Positions 16,968 through 25,816 of a stretch of DNA of 64,000 nucleotides are shown in pieces (position 1 is the stretch's first letter; each line of letters starts with the position of its first letter). The notes under the pieces are model-generated. The model was given only the letters and a program-made list of their open reading frames with translations. It had not been told where the DNA came from and did not search any database. Location of the stretch: contig NZ_CP045929.1 of NCBI RefSeq assembly GCF_009664835.1, forward strand, positions 1,612,001 through 1,676,000, in the 5' to 3' direction. The translations under genes were made by a program, and so were the position numbers. The stretch is from Allosaccharopolyspora coralli. GTDB lineage: Bacteria; Actinomycetota; Actinomycetes; Mycobacteriales; Pseudonocardiaceae.

Positions 16968-18965
16968 TCAGAACGAGTTGACGCGCACCGTCGACCGTGG
17001 CTCCACCTTCGTTCCGGAGAAGGGGAACTGTCCGAGCACCACGCTGTTCGGACGATCGAAGAACGACTGCACCTCGAGGTTGAGCCCCAGCTCGGCGACC
17101 TGGCGCCGAGCCTCCTCGACGGGGACGCCCATCAGGGACGGCACGGTCACCGCGTTCGACAGCGTGACCCCGACACGTGGTCTGCCCTCCAGCAGGACTT
17201 CCGTGCCCGCGGCGGGTTCGGTGCTGATCACGTGGTTGTTCTCGACGTCGCCGGAGAACTCCTGCCCGGCCTCGAACGGCGCGAAACCGGCTTCGGTGAG
17301 TGTGGCGAATGCCTGCTCGCGGCTCATGCTCGACACGTCGGGGACAGGGACCGGCGGCGGCCCCCGACTCAGGATGAGCGTCACCGGCGCGTTGAGTGGC
17401 AGTTCCGTCCCCGGGCCGGGATCCACCAAGAGCACCCTGCCTTCGGGCACGGTCGTGCTGTACTGATCGCGCTCGCCGTCGGTCTGGGGCGTGAGCTTGG
17501 CGTCCCGCAACGCGCGTTCGGCCTCGCCGACCTCGGTGCCTTCGGTGATCTCGGGCACCGTCGGCTTGCCGAGCGAGACGACGAGCTCCACCTCGGAACC
17601 GCCTGCCACGTCCGAGCCCTGCTGCGGCGACGAACTGATCACGACACCTGCGGGGATCGTGTCGTGATGCTCCCGGACGACGGTCGAGCTCAGTTCGGCG
17701 CCCGCGAGCGTCTGCTCGGCGACCTCCTGAGTCTGGCCCGTCACGTCCGGGACGGCGACGTAGCGACCGGAACCCAGCCACCACGCGGTCCCCCCGATGA
17801 GCACCGCCAACCCGAGCACGACGATGCTCCACAGCGCGAAGGTGCGCCTGCTCCGCTGTCGACGGCTCTGCTCGCTTTCCGGCTCCCGCAGCGCGCGGAG
17901 CCCGGCGTCCAGCGGCGTGTCCGGCTCGTCGGGAACGGGCTCCTGCCGTGCGAGAGCCATCGTGCCTTGCGGGCCCCCGGCCGAGTACGGCGCGGTCGCG
18001 GCGCCGACCGCGGCGAAGCGATCCGTCGGCGGGTCGTCCGTCGCGATCAGCGAGGTCTCCTGCTCGGTCCACGGTATCGGTACCGCGACCGGGGCGATGC
18101 CGAGATGACCGCGTACGCGACGAAGTTCCTCGAGGAACGCCGCCGCGCCTTCCGGCCGGGCGGAAGTGTCGCGTCGAGTGGCGCGCAACACGAGATCGTC
18201 GGTCGCGGGTGCGAGCTCCGGAACCTTCTCGCTCGGCGGCGGGACCTCGTTGTTCACGTGCTGATAGGCCACCGACAGGGCGGTGTCGCCCTCGTACGGC
18301 GGAGCGCCGGTGAGCATCTCGTAGAACACCACGCCCGCGGCGTAGACGTCACTGCGTGCATCCGCCGCGCCGGTGGTCACCTGCTCCGGCGAGAGGTAGG
18401 CCACAGTCCCGAGGATGACGTTGCCGGAGGTCGCGTTGCTCGATGCGGCCGCGCGGACGAGCCCGAAGTCGGCTACCCGCACGGTGCCGTCCTTGCCGAT
18501 GAGGACGTTCTCCGGCTTGATGTCGCGGTGGACCATGCCCGCCTGGTGGGCGGCGGCGAGCGCGGCTAGCACGCTTTCCATCACCGTGACCGCCATCGGC
18601 AGCGGCAGTGTTCCTTCCTGGTGGATCAGGTCGCGCAGAGTCGCGCCCTCGACCAGTTGCATCACCAGGAACACGTGCTCGCCGTCGGCGGCGGTGTCGA
18701 CCCCCTGGTCGTAGACGGCGACGACGTTCGGGTGGTGCAGCTTGGCCGCCGCGCGTGCCTCGCCCTCGAAGCGTTCGGTGAAGGCCCGGTCGCCCGAGTA
18801 CTGGCTGTCCATCACCTTGATCGCGACCGGCCGGTCGAGCCGGGTGTCCAGCCCGCGGTACACGGTCGACATACCGCCCCGCGCGATGAGCGAGTCCACC
18901 CGGTAACGACGCTCCAGCATCGCGCCCAGCAGTGGTGCGCTACGCCCCCGTGGCCCGGAGTCCAT
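16968..18965 (-). CDS. pknL: Ser/Thr protein kinase with four PASTA domains (PknL position)
   Basis: This is a 665-residue transmembrane kinase. The N-terminal kinase domain has GGMSTVYRG, VAIKVM (catalytic Lys), HRDIKPEN, DFGLVR and LGTVAYLSPEQ with activation-loop Thr/Ser. A linker and one helix (SIVVLGLAVLIGGTAWWLG) lead to four extracellular PASTA repeats, each with a VPD/VPS-type start: YVAVPDVTG, PTVPEITEG, VPVPDVSSM and VTVPSLMGV. PASTA repeats sense muropeptides or lipid II. It is divergent to the Rv2175c-like gene, as in mycobacteria, where PknL phosphorylates Rv2175c. Mycobacterial PknL lacks PASTA repeats, so this one is larger. ATG at 18965 is chosen for its GGGGCAGG ribosome site. 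Confidence 0.93.
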   Translation of the reverse strand: MDSGPRGRSAPLLGAMLERRYRVDSLIARGGMSTVYRGLDTRLDRPVAIKVMDSQYSGDRAFTERFEGEARAAAKLHHPNVVAVYDQGVDTAADGEHVFLVMQLVEGATLRDLIHQEGTLPLPMAVTVMESVLAALAAAHQAGMVHRDIKPENVLIGKDGTVRVADFGLVRAAASSNATSGNVILGTVAYLSPEQVTTGAADARSDVYAAGVVFYEMLTGAPPYEGDTALSVAYQHVNNEVPPPSEKVPELAPATDDLVLRATRRDTSARPEGAAAFLEELRRVRGHLGIAPVAVPIPWTEQETSLIATDDPPTDRFAAVGAATAPYSAGGPQGTMALARQEPVPDEPDTPLDAGLRALREPESEQSRRQRSRRTFALWSIVVLGLAVLIGGTAWWLGSGRYVAVPDVTGQTQEVAEQTLAGAELSSTVVREHHDTIPAGVVISSSPQQGSDVAGGSEVELVVSLGKPTVPEITEGTEVGEAERALRDAKLTPQTDGERDQYSTTVPEGRVLLVDPGPGTELPLNAPVTLILSRGPPPVPVPDVSSMSREQAFATLTEAGFAPFEAGQEFSGDVENNHVISTEPAAGTEVLLEGRPRVGVTLSNAVTVPSLMGVPVEEARRQVAELGLNLEVQSFFDRPNSVVLGQFPFSGTKVEPRSTVRVNSF

Positions 18966-19199
18966 CAGATGCCTGCCCCGGAGTTCCCGTGTCGCTGCGC
19001 GCCGCGGTACGGCGCACGCCCGCCGGGGCCGAGTCCCGGGCGGGCCCCCTGCGTGGGGCAGCGGCGAGGTGGCGCGTCGCGTCGCGGCGCGTCGAGGCAG
19101 TGCGTGCTCACACCTCGATCGTAGAGACGGGTCGGGAGCGAACGGCTCGGTGGTGTCGGGGTGCGGCGTTCGACCATGGAATGTGGCATCGTGTCGGGC

Positions 19200-19565
19200 G
19201 TGAGTGCGATCCCCAACGCCCCGGATGTGCTCGAGCCCGACGTAGAGGTGATCCCGCTGCCCGATGTCGCGGAGCGACTCGGGTTGCCGGTGACCCGGGT
19301 CCATCAGCTCATCCGCGACGGCCACCTCATGGCTCTGCGCAGGGACAAGATCCTCAGCGTCCCGGATGTCTTTCTCGCAGGCGACGCCGTGGTCAAAGGC
19401 CTCGGCGGCACGATCACGCTGCTGCGCGACAACGGTTTCAGCGAGGACGAGATCCTGCGGTGGCTGTTCACCACCGACGACTCGCTGCCCGGGACCCCGA
19501 TCGACGCGTTGCGTGGCGATCGGGGGCGGGAGGTCAAACGCCGCGCGCAGGCCATGGGGTTCTGA
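19200..19565 (+). CDS. Rv2175c-like winged-helix DNA-binding protein
   Basis: The 121-residue protein has an N-terminal helix-turn-helix (LPDVAERLGLPVTRVHQLIRDG), a wing and a C-terminal domain with the conserved LLRDNGFSEDEILRWLFT. M. tuberculosis Rv2175c is a DNA-binding protein phosphorylated by the neighbouring kinase PknL, and this gene is divergent to the PASTA kinase here. Starts at 19161, 19176, 19191 and 19200 are all in frame. I prefer the GTG at 19200, with a TANNNT-like CATCGT 7 bases upstream suggesting a leaderless mRNA, but this is not firm. Confidence 0.85.
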   Translation: MSAIPNAPDVLEPDVEVIPLPDVAERLGLPVTRVHQLIRDGHLMALRRDKILSVPDVFLAGDAVVKGLGGTITLLRDNGFSEDEILRWLFTTDDSLPGTPIDALRGDRGREVKRRAQAMGF

Positions 19566-19714
19566 CGTCTCGAGGTGAATTCGACGCTTCGGCCCACGCC
19601 GTGATGTGAACGTGATGCACGCGGCGGATCAACGTGAGATGAAACTCCGCCGATCACGGATGCATCACGATGATCGTCACTGTGAGACTGTCCCCGAAAG
19701 GGGGACGAGTCTCG

Positions 19715-20641
19715 ATGCATCAGGCGATGGCGGCGCACGGCGGAATCGTTCCGCTGCTGGGTTTCGCCGTTCCGCTCGTGGTTCTCCTGGCCGTGCTGGG
19801 CGCCGTCGTCCGAGGGTGCTGGTTGCGTCCGACGCCCGCGATTCGGCTCTCGGCGCTCGACGCCGCGTTGGTCCTGTCGGTGATCGCGGTGACGCATCTC
19901 GTGTGGGGTGCGCGCACGCCGGTCGCACCGACCGAGGTGCGTGTCGTGCCGGGCAGTGACCTGCTCGTGGCCGTGCAGGCCGAGCCGGGTGCGATCTGGC
20001 CCTGGATCCAGCTGCTCGGGAACCTGTTCCTGCTGTTCACGGTGGGCTTCGTGGCTCCGATGCGCTGTCGGTGGTTGCGCGATCCGCGCCGCGTCGCGGT
20101 CGGGGCCGCAGTGGCGGCGTGCGTGATCGAGACGGTGCAGTACGTGGCGTTGACCGGGCGAGTCGTCTCCGCGGACGATGTACTGCTCAACACCTCGGGT
20201 GCGGTGCTCGGTGCCTGCTGCGCTCGACCGTGGTGGTCGGCGCCGACGCAGCGGGAATCATCCGGGGAATGCACACGGCAGGAAGCAGGAGTGAATTCGA
20301 CGTCCGCGATTTCTGCGGCGACGAAGAATCGCAGTGGATCGTCGGCGATTCAACCGGTCACTCGTCGCGCGGCGAGTTTTCCCGACAACAGGACGGTCGG
20401 GACTCCGACACCGGGAGTCGTGCCCGAACCCGCGAGTACCACGTTGTCGTATCCGCGCACGAGGTTGCGTGGGCGGAACGGCCCGGTCTGGGCGAAAGTG
20501 TGCGCAGCCGAGAACGGTGTCCCCGCCGCGTGCCCCGACGAGGCCCAGTCCGGCGGCGTGACCAGGCGTTGCACCTCGACCGAGTCGGCGAAACCGGTGA
20601 AGCCACGGCGTTCGAGTACCCCGAACAGCTCGTCCCGGTAG
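19715..20641 (+). CDS. VanZ-like membrane protein with a long C-terminal run-on
   Basis: Residues 1 to ~185 form a VanZ-like protein: about five membrane helices with LLGNLFLLFTVGFVAP, a charged ACVIETVQYV and DDVLLNTSGAVLGA. VanZ proteins affect glycopeptide or lipophosphoglycan surface traits; the reaction is unknown. No in-frame stop appears after this domain until 20639-20641, adding ~120 low-complexity residues encoded opposite the desaturase gene (292-bp antisense overlap). Either the tail is real, or the domain has lost its stop by frameshift. ATG at 19715 follows AAGGGGG. Confidence 0.68.
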   Translation: MHQAMAAHGGIVPLLGFAVPLVVLLAVLGAVVRGCWLRPTPAIRLSALDAALVLSVIAVTHLVWGARTPVAPTEVRVVPGSDLLVAVQAEPGAIWPWIQLLGNLFLLFTVGFVAPMRCRWLRDPRRVAVGAAVAACVIETVQYVALTGRVVSADDVLLNTSGAVLGACCARPWWSAPTQRESSGECTRQEAGVNSTSAISAATKNRSGSSAIQPVTRRAASFPDNRTVGTPTPGVVPEPASTTLSYPRTRLRGRNGPVWAKVCAAENGVPAACPDEAQSGGVTRRCTSTESAKPVKPRRSSTPNSSSR

Positions 20642-21822
20642 GCGGGACCCATCGACGACCAGTCGAGCGTGCCGGTGTCCAGGTTCGGGCAGGGCGCCAG
20701 CACGTAGTGCAGTTCCCGGTCGCGCGGCGCGAGCGCCGGGTCGGTCGCGGTGGGACGGCTGATCAACAGCGACGGGTCGCTCATCAGCCGTCCTCGCTGA
20801 ATGATCTCGGTGAAGGTGTCGCGCCACGCGGCTCCGAACGAGATCGTGTGATGCGCGGTGCCCGGCCAGCTACGTGTCGTCCCCGCGTGGATCACCACAG
20901 CGGACGGAGACCATCGCAGGGGCCGTGGTCGTCGCCGCTCCGCTCCGAGCAGCCGGTCGACCACCGGAAGGTCGGGGGTGAGGACCACCGCGTCGGAGGT
21001 GATCGTTTCGCCAGAGCGGGTGTGCACGGTCGTGACCCGGTTGCCGGACCGTTCCAGCCGGTCGACGGTCTCGCCGAACCGGAACGTCACGCCCGCGTCG
21101 GCGGCAGCGGCGGCCATCGCGCGTGGCACGGAGTGCATGCCGCCCGCGGGGAACCACACCCCGTTGACGGTGTCCATGTACGAGATCACCCCGTACAGCG
21201 CCAGCGCTCGCCGCGGATCGAGACCCGCGTACAACGCCTGGAACGAGAACACCCGGCGCAGACGCTCGTCGTGCAGGAATCGGCCGATCGCGGGCCCGAG
21301 TCGTCCGAACCCGCCCATGACCAGCAGTCGCGCGAGTTCCGGACGCACCAGGTCCAGCGGCGAGTCGAAGTTCGCGTCGATGAACCGACCGAGCTCGCAG
21401 CGGTACAGGTCGGTCAACCACCGCCGGAGCCTGCGGTAGCCGTCCGCCTCGGACGGACCGGCGAAGGCGCGGATCTCGTGTTCCATCGCGTCCGCGTCGG
21501 TGTGCACGTCCAGTGTCGACCCGTCCGCGAACGACGCGCGATAGGCGGGCGTGAGAGCACGCAGCTCGAGCCGCGTGTCGAGTGAGTCGCCGACCGCGGC
21601 GAACGCTTCGTCCAGCAGTTCCGGCATCGTGAGCACGGTCGGGCCGGTGTCGACGCGGTATCCGTCGAGTTCCAGGAGCCCCGCACGGCCACCCGGCGTG
21701 TGCTCACGCTCGACGACGGTCACCTGCCGTCCGGCTCCCGCGAGATGCAGCGCGGCGGCGAGGCCGGACAGGCCCGCCCCGACGACCACGACACGATCGG
21801 TGGCGCCGCCGACGACCCGCAT
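20350..21822 (-). CDS. CrtI-type phytoene desaturase / carotenoid oxidoreductase
   Basis: This is a 490-residue FAD-dependent desaturase. It has the N-terminal dinucleotide fold VVVVGAGLSGLAAALHLA with downstream GGRAG, the mid-protein FSFQALYAGLDP, and the CrtI C-terminal FAD motif AGSGTTPGVGVPTVLLSGK. CrtI enzymes add double bonds to phytoene or related carotenes. Its ATG overlaps the stop of the upstream prenyl-diphosphate synthase by one base, so substrate and precursor enzymes are made together. No phytoene synthase or cyclase is in the window; the end product cannot be named. Confidence 0.88.
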   Translation of the reverse strand: MRVVGGATDRVVVVGAGLSGLAAALHLAGAGRQVTVVEREHTPGGRAGLLELDGYRVDTGPTVLTMPELLDEAFAAVGDSLDTRLELRALTPAYRASFADGSTLDVHTDADAMEHEIRAFAGPSEADGYRRLRRWLTDLYRCELGRFIDANFDSPLDLVRPELARLLVMGGFGRLGPAIGRFLHDERLRRVFSFQALYAGLDPRRALALYGVISYMDTVNGVWFPAGGMHSVPRAMAAAAADAGVTFRFGETVDRLERSGNRVTTVHTRSGETITSDAVVLTPDLPVVDRLLGAERRRPRPLRWSPSAVVIHAGTTRSWPGTAHHTISFGAAWRDTFTEIIQRGRLMSDPSLLISRPTATDPALAPRDRELHYVLAPCPNLDTGTLDWSSMGPAYRDELFGVLERRGFTGFADSVEVQRLVTPPDWASSGHAAGTPFSAAHTFAQTGPFRPRNLVRGYDNVVLAGSGTTPGVGVPTVLLSGKLAARRVTG

Positions 21823-22925
21823 CAGCGCGTCCGGTCGGTGACGGCGATCGCCAGGTCCGCGAGCGTTCCCGCCGCGGGCTCGGGGATCGCCACCGAGTCG
21901 AGTGCCCGTCCGGCGCGGCCCGTCAGCTGCTCGATGCGCTCCTCGACAGCGCGTACCGCGCCGAGGTCGTGGAGTACGCCGCGGACGGTCTCGACTCGTG
22001 CCGGGTCGAGTTCCGGGTCGCCGAGGCAGGAACGCAGCAGGTCCAGCGCGTCGTCGTCGCCCCGACTCCGCGCGGTTTCGAACGCCTCGGCCATGAGCAG
22101 CGTCCGCTTGCCTTCCCGAAGGTCGTCACCGGCGGGCTTGCCGGTGACGTCCGGGTCGCCGAAGACACCGAGCAAGTCGTCGCGCAGCTGGAACGCCACT
22201 CCGATCTCGGAACCGAACTCGCGCAACGCAGTGGTGACCGAGTCGTCCGCGTCCGCGATCGCGGCGCCGAGCTCCAGCGGTCGCCGCACCGTGTAGGAGG
22301 CGGACTTCAGTTCGTCGATACGCAACGCCGCCGCCGTCGACTCGTCACCCCGGGCCTGACCGAGCACGTCGAGGTACTGCCCGGCAAGGACCTCGGTCCG
22401 CATGGCGCGCCACGCAGGCAACGCTCGCTGCAACGCGTCCGAAGCCACCCCCGCCGTGTGCAGCAGGTCGTCCGCCCAGGTCAGTGCCAGGTCTCCGAGG
22501 AGGATCGCCGCAGCGGCCCCGAACTGGTCGGCATCGCCCCGCCAGTTCCGTTCGCGGTGTGTCCGGCCGAAGCGGACGTGGATCGTCGGTTTCCCGCGTC
22601 GTGTGGCCGAGGCGTCGATGAGGTCGTCGTGCACGAGCGCACACGCCTGGATCAGTTCGAGCGCGCTCGCCGCGCGCACCATGGCCTCGGCGGCCGGGCC
22701 GGAGTGCGCGCCACCGCCTGCGCGCCAACCCCACCAGGCGAAAGTGGGGCGCAGTCGCTTGCCACCGTCGAGGATGAACCGCGCGAGTGCCTCGGCGGCC
22801 TCGGCGACCGCGACGTCGAGTTCGCGGCAATCCGCGAGCCGCTGCTCGAGGTAGCCCTCGAGCGCTCGATGCACGTGCTCGGGCAGGTCGGTGTCGGTGC
22901 TCGCCACCGGGTGATGTGTGCGCAC
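21822..22925 (-). CDS. idsA2: Trans-polyprenyl (geranylgeranyl) diphosphate synthase
   Basis: This is a 367-residue E-isoprenyl diphosphate synthase. It has the first aspartate-rich motif in ALVHDDLIDAS, the second in FQLRDDLLGVFGD, the IPP-binding GGKRLRP, and KSASYTVRRPLELG. It condenses isopentenyl diphosphate with allylic primers; a GGPP product is likely given the CrtI partner. GTG at 22925 begins VRTHHPVAS; the frame runs 99 bases further upstream but that part is unlike the family. The order idsA2-lppM-GNAT equals mycobacterial Rv2173-Rv2170. A family B repeat lies just upstream. Confidence 0.9.
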   Translation of the reverse strand: MRTHHPVASTDTDLPEHVHRALEGYLEQRLADCRELDVAVAEAAEALARFILDGGKRLRPTFAWWGWRAGGGAHSGPAAEAMVRAASALELIQACALVHDDLIDASATRRGKPTIHVRFGRTHRERNWRGDADQFGAAAAILLGDLALTWADDLLHTAGVASDALQRALPAWRAMRTEVLAGQYLDVLGQARGDESTAAALRIDELKSASYTVRRPLELGAAIADADDSVTTALREFGSEIGVAFQLRDDLLGVFGDPDVTGKPAGDDLREGKRTLLMAEAFETARSRGDDDALDLLRSCLGDPELDPARVETVRGVLHDLGAVRAVEERIEQLTGRAGRALDSVAIPEPAAGTLADLAIAVTDRTR

Positions 22926-22971
22926 GCGTCCATCCTGCGTGAGGCCGGCCGTGCGTCGCAGGACGGGTCGG

Positions 22972-23045
22972 CCAGAGGGGTGCGCGGGTTGATCTGCGTG
23001 GGTGGTTACGTCGCGGAACCGCACCTCGCGGCTGGGTACGGGAGC
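22972..23045 (+). repeat. Family B dispersed repeat, 5' fragment
   Basis: GAGGGGTGCGCGGGTTGATC then TGCGTGGGTGG, GGAACCGCACC and GTACGGGAGCCG match the first third of the full copy at 11458. It lies between the prenyl synthase start and the lppM stop, about 46 bp past the latter. Confidence 0.6.
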
Positions 23046-23091
23046 CGCCCTCGGGGCACGCCCGGGCCCCCGGCGCGAGCGATCGTCACGG

Positions 23092-23811
23092 TCATGCCCG
23101 CTGCGGGATCTCCCGCTGCTGTCGCGCGTGCGCGAGCAGCGCCATCACCCCGACGGCCGCCGCGACGAGGAACGTTCCCCCGCCGAGTAGCAGTGTCCAC
23201 CCGATCCAACTCTGATCCTGCGAACCCGAGTACTGGAACGTCGCGGTGATCGGGGTGACCTCGCCCACCTCCGGTTCCCATGTGATCAGCCCGGCACTTT
23301 CCTGCCCGTCGGTGGTGGTGACGTCTCCGGGCGCGCTCACCTCGATCGTGACCGTCGAGTCCGTGTCGGCCAGCGGGGTCAGGTCGACCTCGCCGTCGAG
23401 GTTCACCAGCGATCCGGTGCGGGACAGTTCCAGCCGGTACCGACTGTCGTCGTTGCTCATCGACTCGGCGAGCTGTTCCAACTCGGTGAAGGTGAGCTCC
23501 TCGAAGGACAACCGCGACCCGGAACGATCCCCGTCGCGGTACGGCTCCGAACGGACCTTGTCCTCGAACCCGTCGGGAACGGCCAGCTGAAAACCGCGAG
23601 CGTCGACCGGCGTCGGGGTGACGGCCACGATCTCACCGGAGACGAGATCGTTCTCGGTGATCGTCATGGTGGTTCGCGCGTCCAGGCACCCCGACGTGAG
23701 CACGCCGGCCAACACGATCACCAGTACCGCCGCCGCCAGCGACCGCGCCGACCTCGGCTTTCCCGGCCGCTCGCCCCGGGCCGGGCGTCGTTCGCGCCCT
23801 GATTCCGTCAC
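23092..23811 (-). CDS. lppM: LppM-family lipoprotein
   Basis: The 239-residue exported lipoprotein has a signal peptide ending in the lipobox VLTSGC with lipidated Cys42. A beta-rich extracytoplasmic domain (DARTTMTITENDLVSGEIVA ...) follows, then a C-terminal membrane helix (WIGWTLLLGGGTFLVAAAVGVMALL) and a basic tail. M. tuberculosis LppM (Rv2171) has the same layout and affects host phagocytosis; the core biochemical function is unknown. The LppM domain resembles lipid-binding folds and sits here with isoprenoid and mannan genes. GTG start at 23811. Confidence 0.85.
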   Translation of the reverse strand: MTESGRERRPARGERPGKPRSARSLAAAVLVIVLAGVLTSGCLDARTTMTITENDLVSGEIVAVTPTPVDARGFQLAVPDGFEDKVRSEPYRDGDRSGSRLSFEELTFTELEQLAESMSNDDSRYRLELSRTGSLVNLDGEVDLTPLADTDSTVTIEVSAPGDVTTTDGQESAGLITWEPEVGEVTPITATFQYSGSQDQSWIGWTLLLGGGTFLVAAAVGVMALLAHARQQREIPQRA

Positions 23812-23917
23812 ATCCCGGATCGTGCCACCGGCGTGGATTCCTCGCCGGAGATGCGAGATCCGACGATCAGCGCTACGTCGCTCGAAAACCGCTCGTGCGG
23901 CGCGATAACGTCACGAC

Positions 23918-25597
23918 ATGTCTTCCGAGCACCAGGGTGTGCACCAGATCTGTGACCGCTACGTCGAGGACTACGCCGCCCTCGACCCGATCGCCGCGAC
24001 CTACCTCGGGATCCCGGGCGGCGACCATCTCGTGACCGACTACTCGCCCGACGGTCGGCGCACGCGCACCGAGCTGGCGCGAACCGCGTGGAAAGACGTG
24101 CGCGCCGCCGTTCCGGCCGACGAATCGGAGCGGGTGGCGCAGGCGGTCTTCCTGGAACGCGTGGGGATCGACCTGGAACTCGCCGACGCGGGGGAGGACA
24201 TGGCCCAGCTCAACGTCATCGCCTCTCCGGTTCAGGACCTGCGGCAGGTGTTCGACCTGATGCCCGCCGAGACCCCCGAGCATTGGCGCACCATCGCGCG
24301 ACGGCTCGAGAACCTCCCCGGCGGGGCGGACGGCATCGCCGAGTCCCTGCGTGCCGCGGCGGACAACGGGCAGGTCGCCGCTCGGCGTCAGGTCTCGAAG
24401 GTCGCCGACCAGTGCGACCGGTGGGCCGGGCGCACGGGCGGGGAGTCGTTCTTCGCCGACATGGTGGCCCGCGCCGACGTCGACGACACCGTGCGGGCCG
24501 ACCTCGCCTCGTCCGCAGCGAAAGCCGCCGAGGCCTACGCGGGCCTCGCCGACTTTCTGCGCACCGAGCTGCTGCCGAAGGCTCCCGCCAAAGACGCGGT
24601 CGGCGAGCGGCGGTACCGGCTGTGGTCCCGGTACTTCACCGGCGCCGCGTTGGATCTGCGCGAGGCATACGAGTGGGGCTGGCGGGAGTTTTCCGCGATC
24701 AGGGCCGAGATGGAACGCATTGCCAACGGGGTCAGGCCCGGCGCCACCCTCTCGGAGGCCGCCGCGGTGCTCGACGCCGACGAGCGTTACCGCGTACGCG
24801 GTCAGGACGCCTACGCCGCGTGGATGCAGCGGGTTTCCGACGAGGTGCTGGAAGAGGTGCGGGGTAAGCACTTCGCGCTGCCGGACGCCTTGATGACGCT
24901 GGAATGCAAGATCGCCCCGCCCGGTGGTGGTGTCGGCGCCTACTACACCGGGCCGAACGACGATTTCACCCGTCCGGGGCGCATGTGGTGGTCGGTGCCG
25001 GAGGACAAGGTCGGCTTCCCGACGTGGCGCGAACTCAGCACCGTCTACCACGAAGGGGTGCCCGGACATCATCTTCAGGTCGCCACCGCCGTCTATCAGG
25101 CGCAGCAACTGAACAAATACCAGCGGTTGATGACGTTCGTGTCGGGACACGGGGAAGGCTGGGCGCTCTACGCCGAGCAGCTCATGCGCGAGCTGGGCTA
25201 CTTCGAGGACGAGGGAAACCTGCTCGGCATGCTCAACGACCAGCTGTTCCGCGCCGCCCGCGTGATCGTGGACATCGGGATGCACCTCGAGCTGGAGATC
25301 CCCGCTGGCACCGGCTTCCACGAGGGCGAGCAGTGGACGCCTGAGCTCGGGCTCGAGTTCATGCTGACCCGCACCATCACCGACGAGGCGCAGGTCCGGG
25401 ACGAGATCGACCGCTACCTCGGCTGGCCGGGACAGGCGCCGTCGTACAAGCTCGGCCAACGGCTGTGGCTGGCGGCCCGGCAGGACGCCCGCGACCGCCA
25501 CGGTGACGCTTTCGACCTCCAGGAGTTCCACCGTCGCTCGCTGGAAATGGGGCCGATGGGGCTGGACACCCTGCGGGAGCAACTCGCACGCCTGTGA
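23918..25597 (+). CDS. DUF885 metallopeptidase-like protein
   Basis: The 559-residue cytoplasmic protein belongs to the DUF885 family. Its active-site-like motif is VYHEGVPGHHLQVA, a variant of HExxH, with a downstream acidic helix around GHGEGWALYAEQLMRELGYF giving a probable third ligand. DUF885 proteins are helical zinc-peptidase relatives; substrates are generally unknown. The ATG start is preceded closely by GATAACGTCACGAC, which may be a -10 with a very short leader. The TGA stop is part of a family A repeat tip. Confidence 0.85.
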   Translation: MSSEHQGVHQICDRYVEDYAALDPIAATYLGIPGGDHLVTDYSPDGRRTRTELARTAWKDVRAAVPADESERVAQAVFLERVGIDLELADAGEDMAQLNVIASPVQDLRQVFDLMPAETPEHWRTIARRLENLPGGADGIAESLRAAADNGQVAARRQVSKVADQCDRWAGRTGGESFFADMVARADVDDTVRADLASSAAKAAEAYAGLADFLRTELLPKAPAKDAVGERRYRLWSRYFTGAALDLREAYEWGWREFSAIRAEMERIANGVRPGATLSEAAAVLDADERYRVRGQDAYAAWMQRVSDEVLEEVRGKHFALPDALMTLECKIAPPGGGVGAYYTGPNDDFTRPGRMWWSVPEDKVGFPTWRELSTVYHEGVPGHHLQVATAVYQAQQLNKYQRLMTFVSGHGEGWALYAEQLMRELGYFEDEGNLLGMLNDQLFRAARVIVDIGMHLELEIPAGTGFHEGEQWTPELGLEFMLTRTITDEAQVRDEIDRYLGWPGQAPSYKLGQRLWLAARQDARDRHGDAFDLQEFHRRSLEMGPMGLDTLREQLARL

Positions 25598-25690
25598 CAG
25601 GGCGTTGGGGAGCTGGGGTAGGTGGTCCGGTACCGCCGCTCCAGTTCGCGCCTCGCGGCGTTGGGGTCCTCGTGAGTACCACGTGTACGC
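25594..25690 (+). repeat. Family A element, 5' half only
   Basis: It begins GTGACAGGGCGTTGGGGAGC and runs through GGTCCGGTACCGCCGCTCC and AGTTCGCGCCTCGCGGCG to GTACGCGGCGAGAACCC. It then stops abruptly and continues as the 3' half of family B. The TGA at its tip is the DUF885 gene's stop codon. The right arm of the internal palindrome is missing. Confidence 0.75.
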
Positions 25691-25795
25691 GGCGAGAACC
25701 CGCGGATGGTTGGTCTGCATACGTGGTGGAAAACGGTCGACGCCGTGTGCCTGACCGTGGCCGTCACTCCGCGCGACCACTCATCTCGGCCGGTC
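25680..25795 (+). repeat. Family B dispersed repeat, 3' half, fused to family A
   Basis: GAGAACCCGCGGATGGTTGG, then ACGTGGTGGAAA, GTGTGCCTGACCGTGG and CACTCCGCGCGACCACT, align over ~95 bp with 11584-11672. The fusion point to family A falls within GAGAACCC, a word both families share. Confidence 0.65.
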
Positions 25796-25816
25796 GGGGT
25801 GCCGTCCGGGCCGGCC

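Noticed and set aside
23873-25780. A 635-codon frame opposite the DUF885 gene
   Set aside because: Antisense shadow that also runs through a family A repeat.
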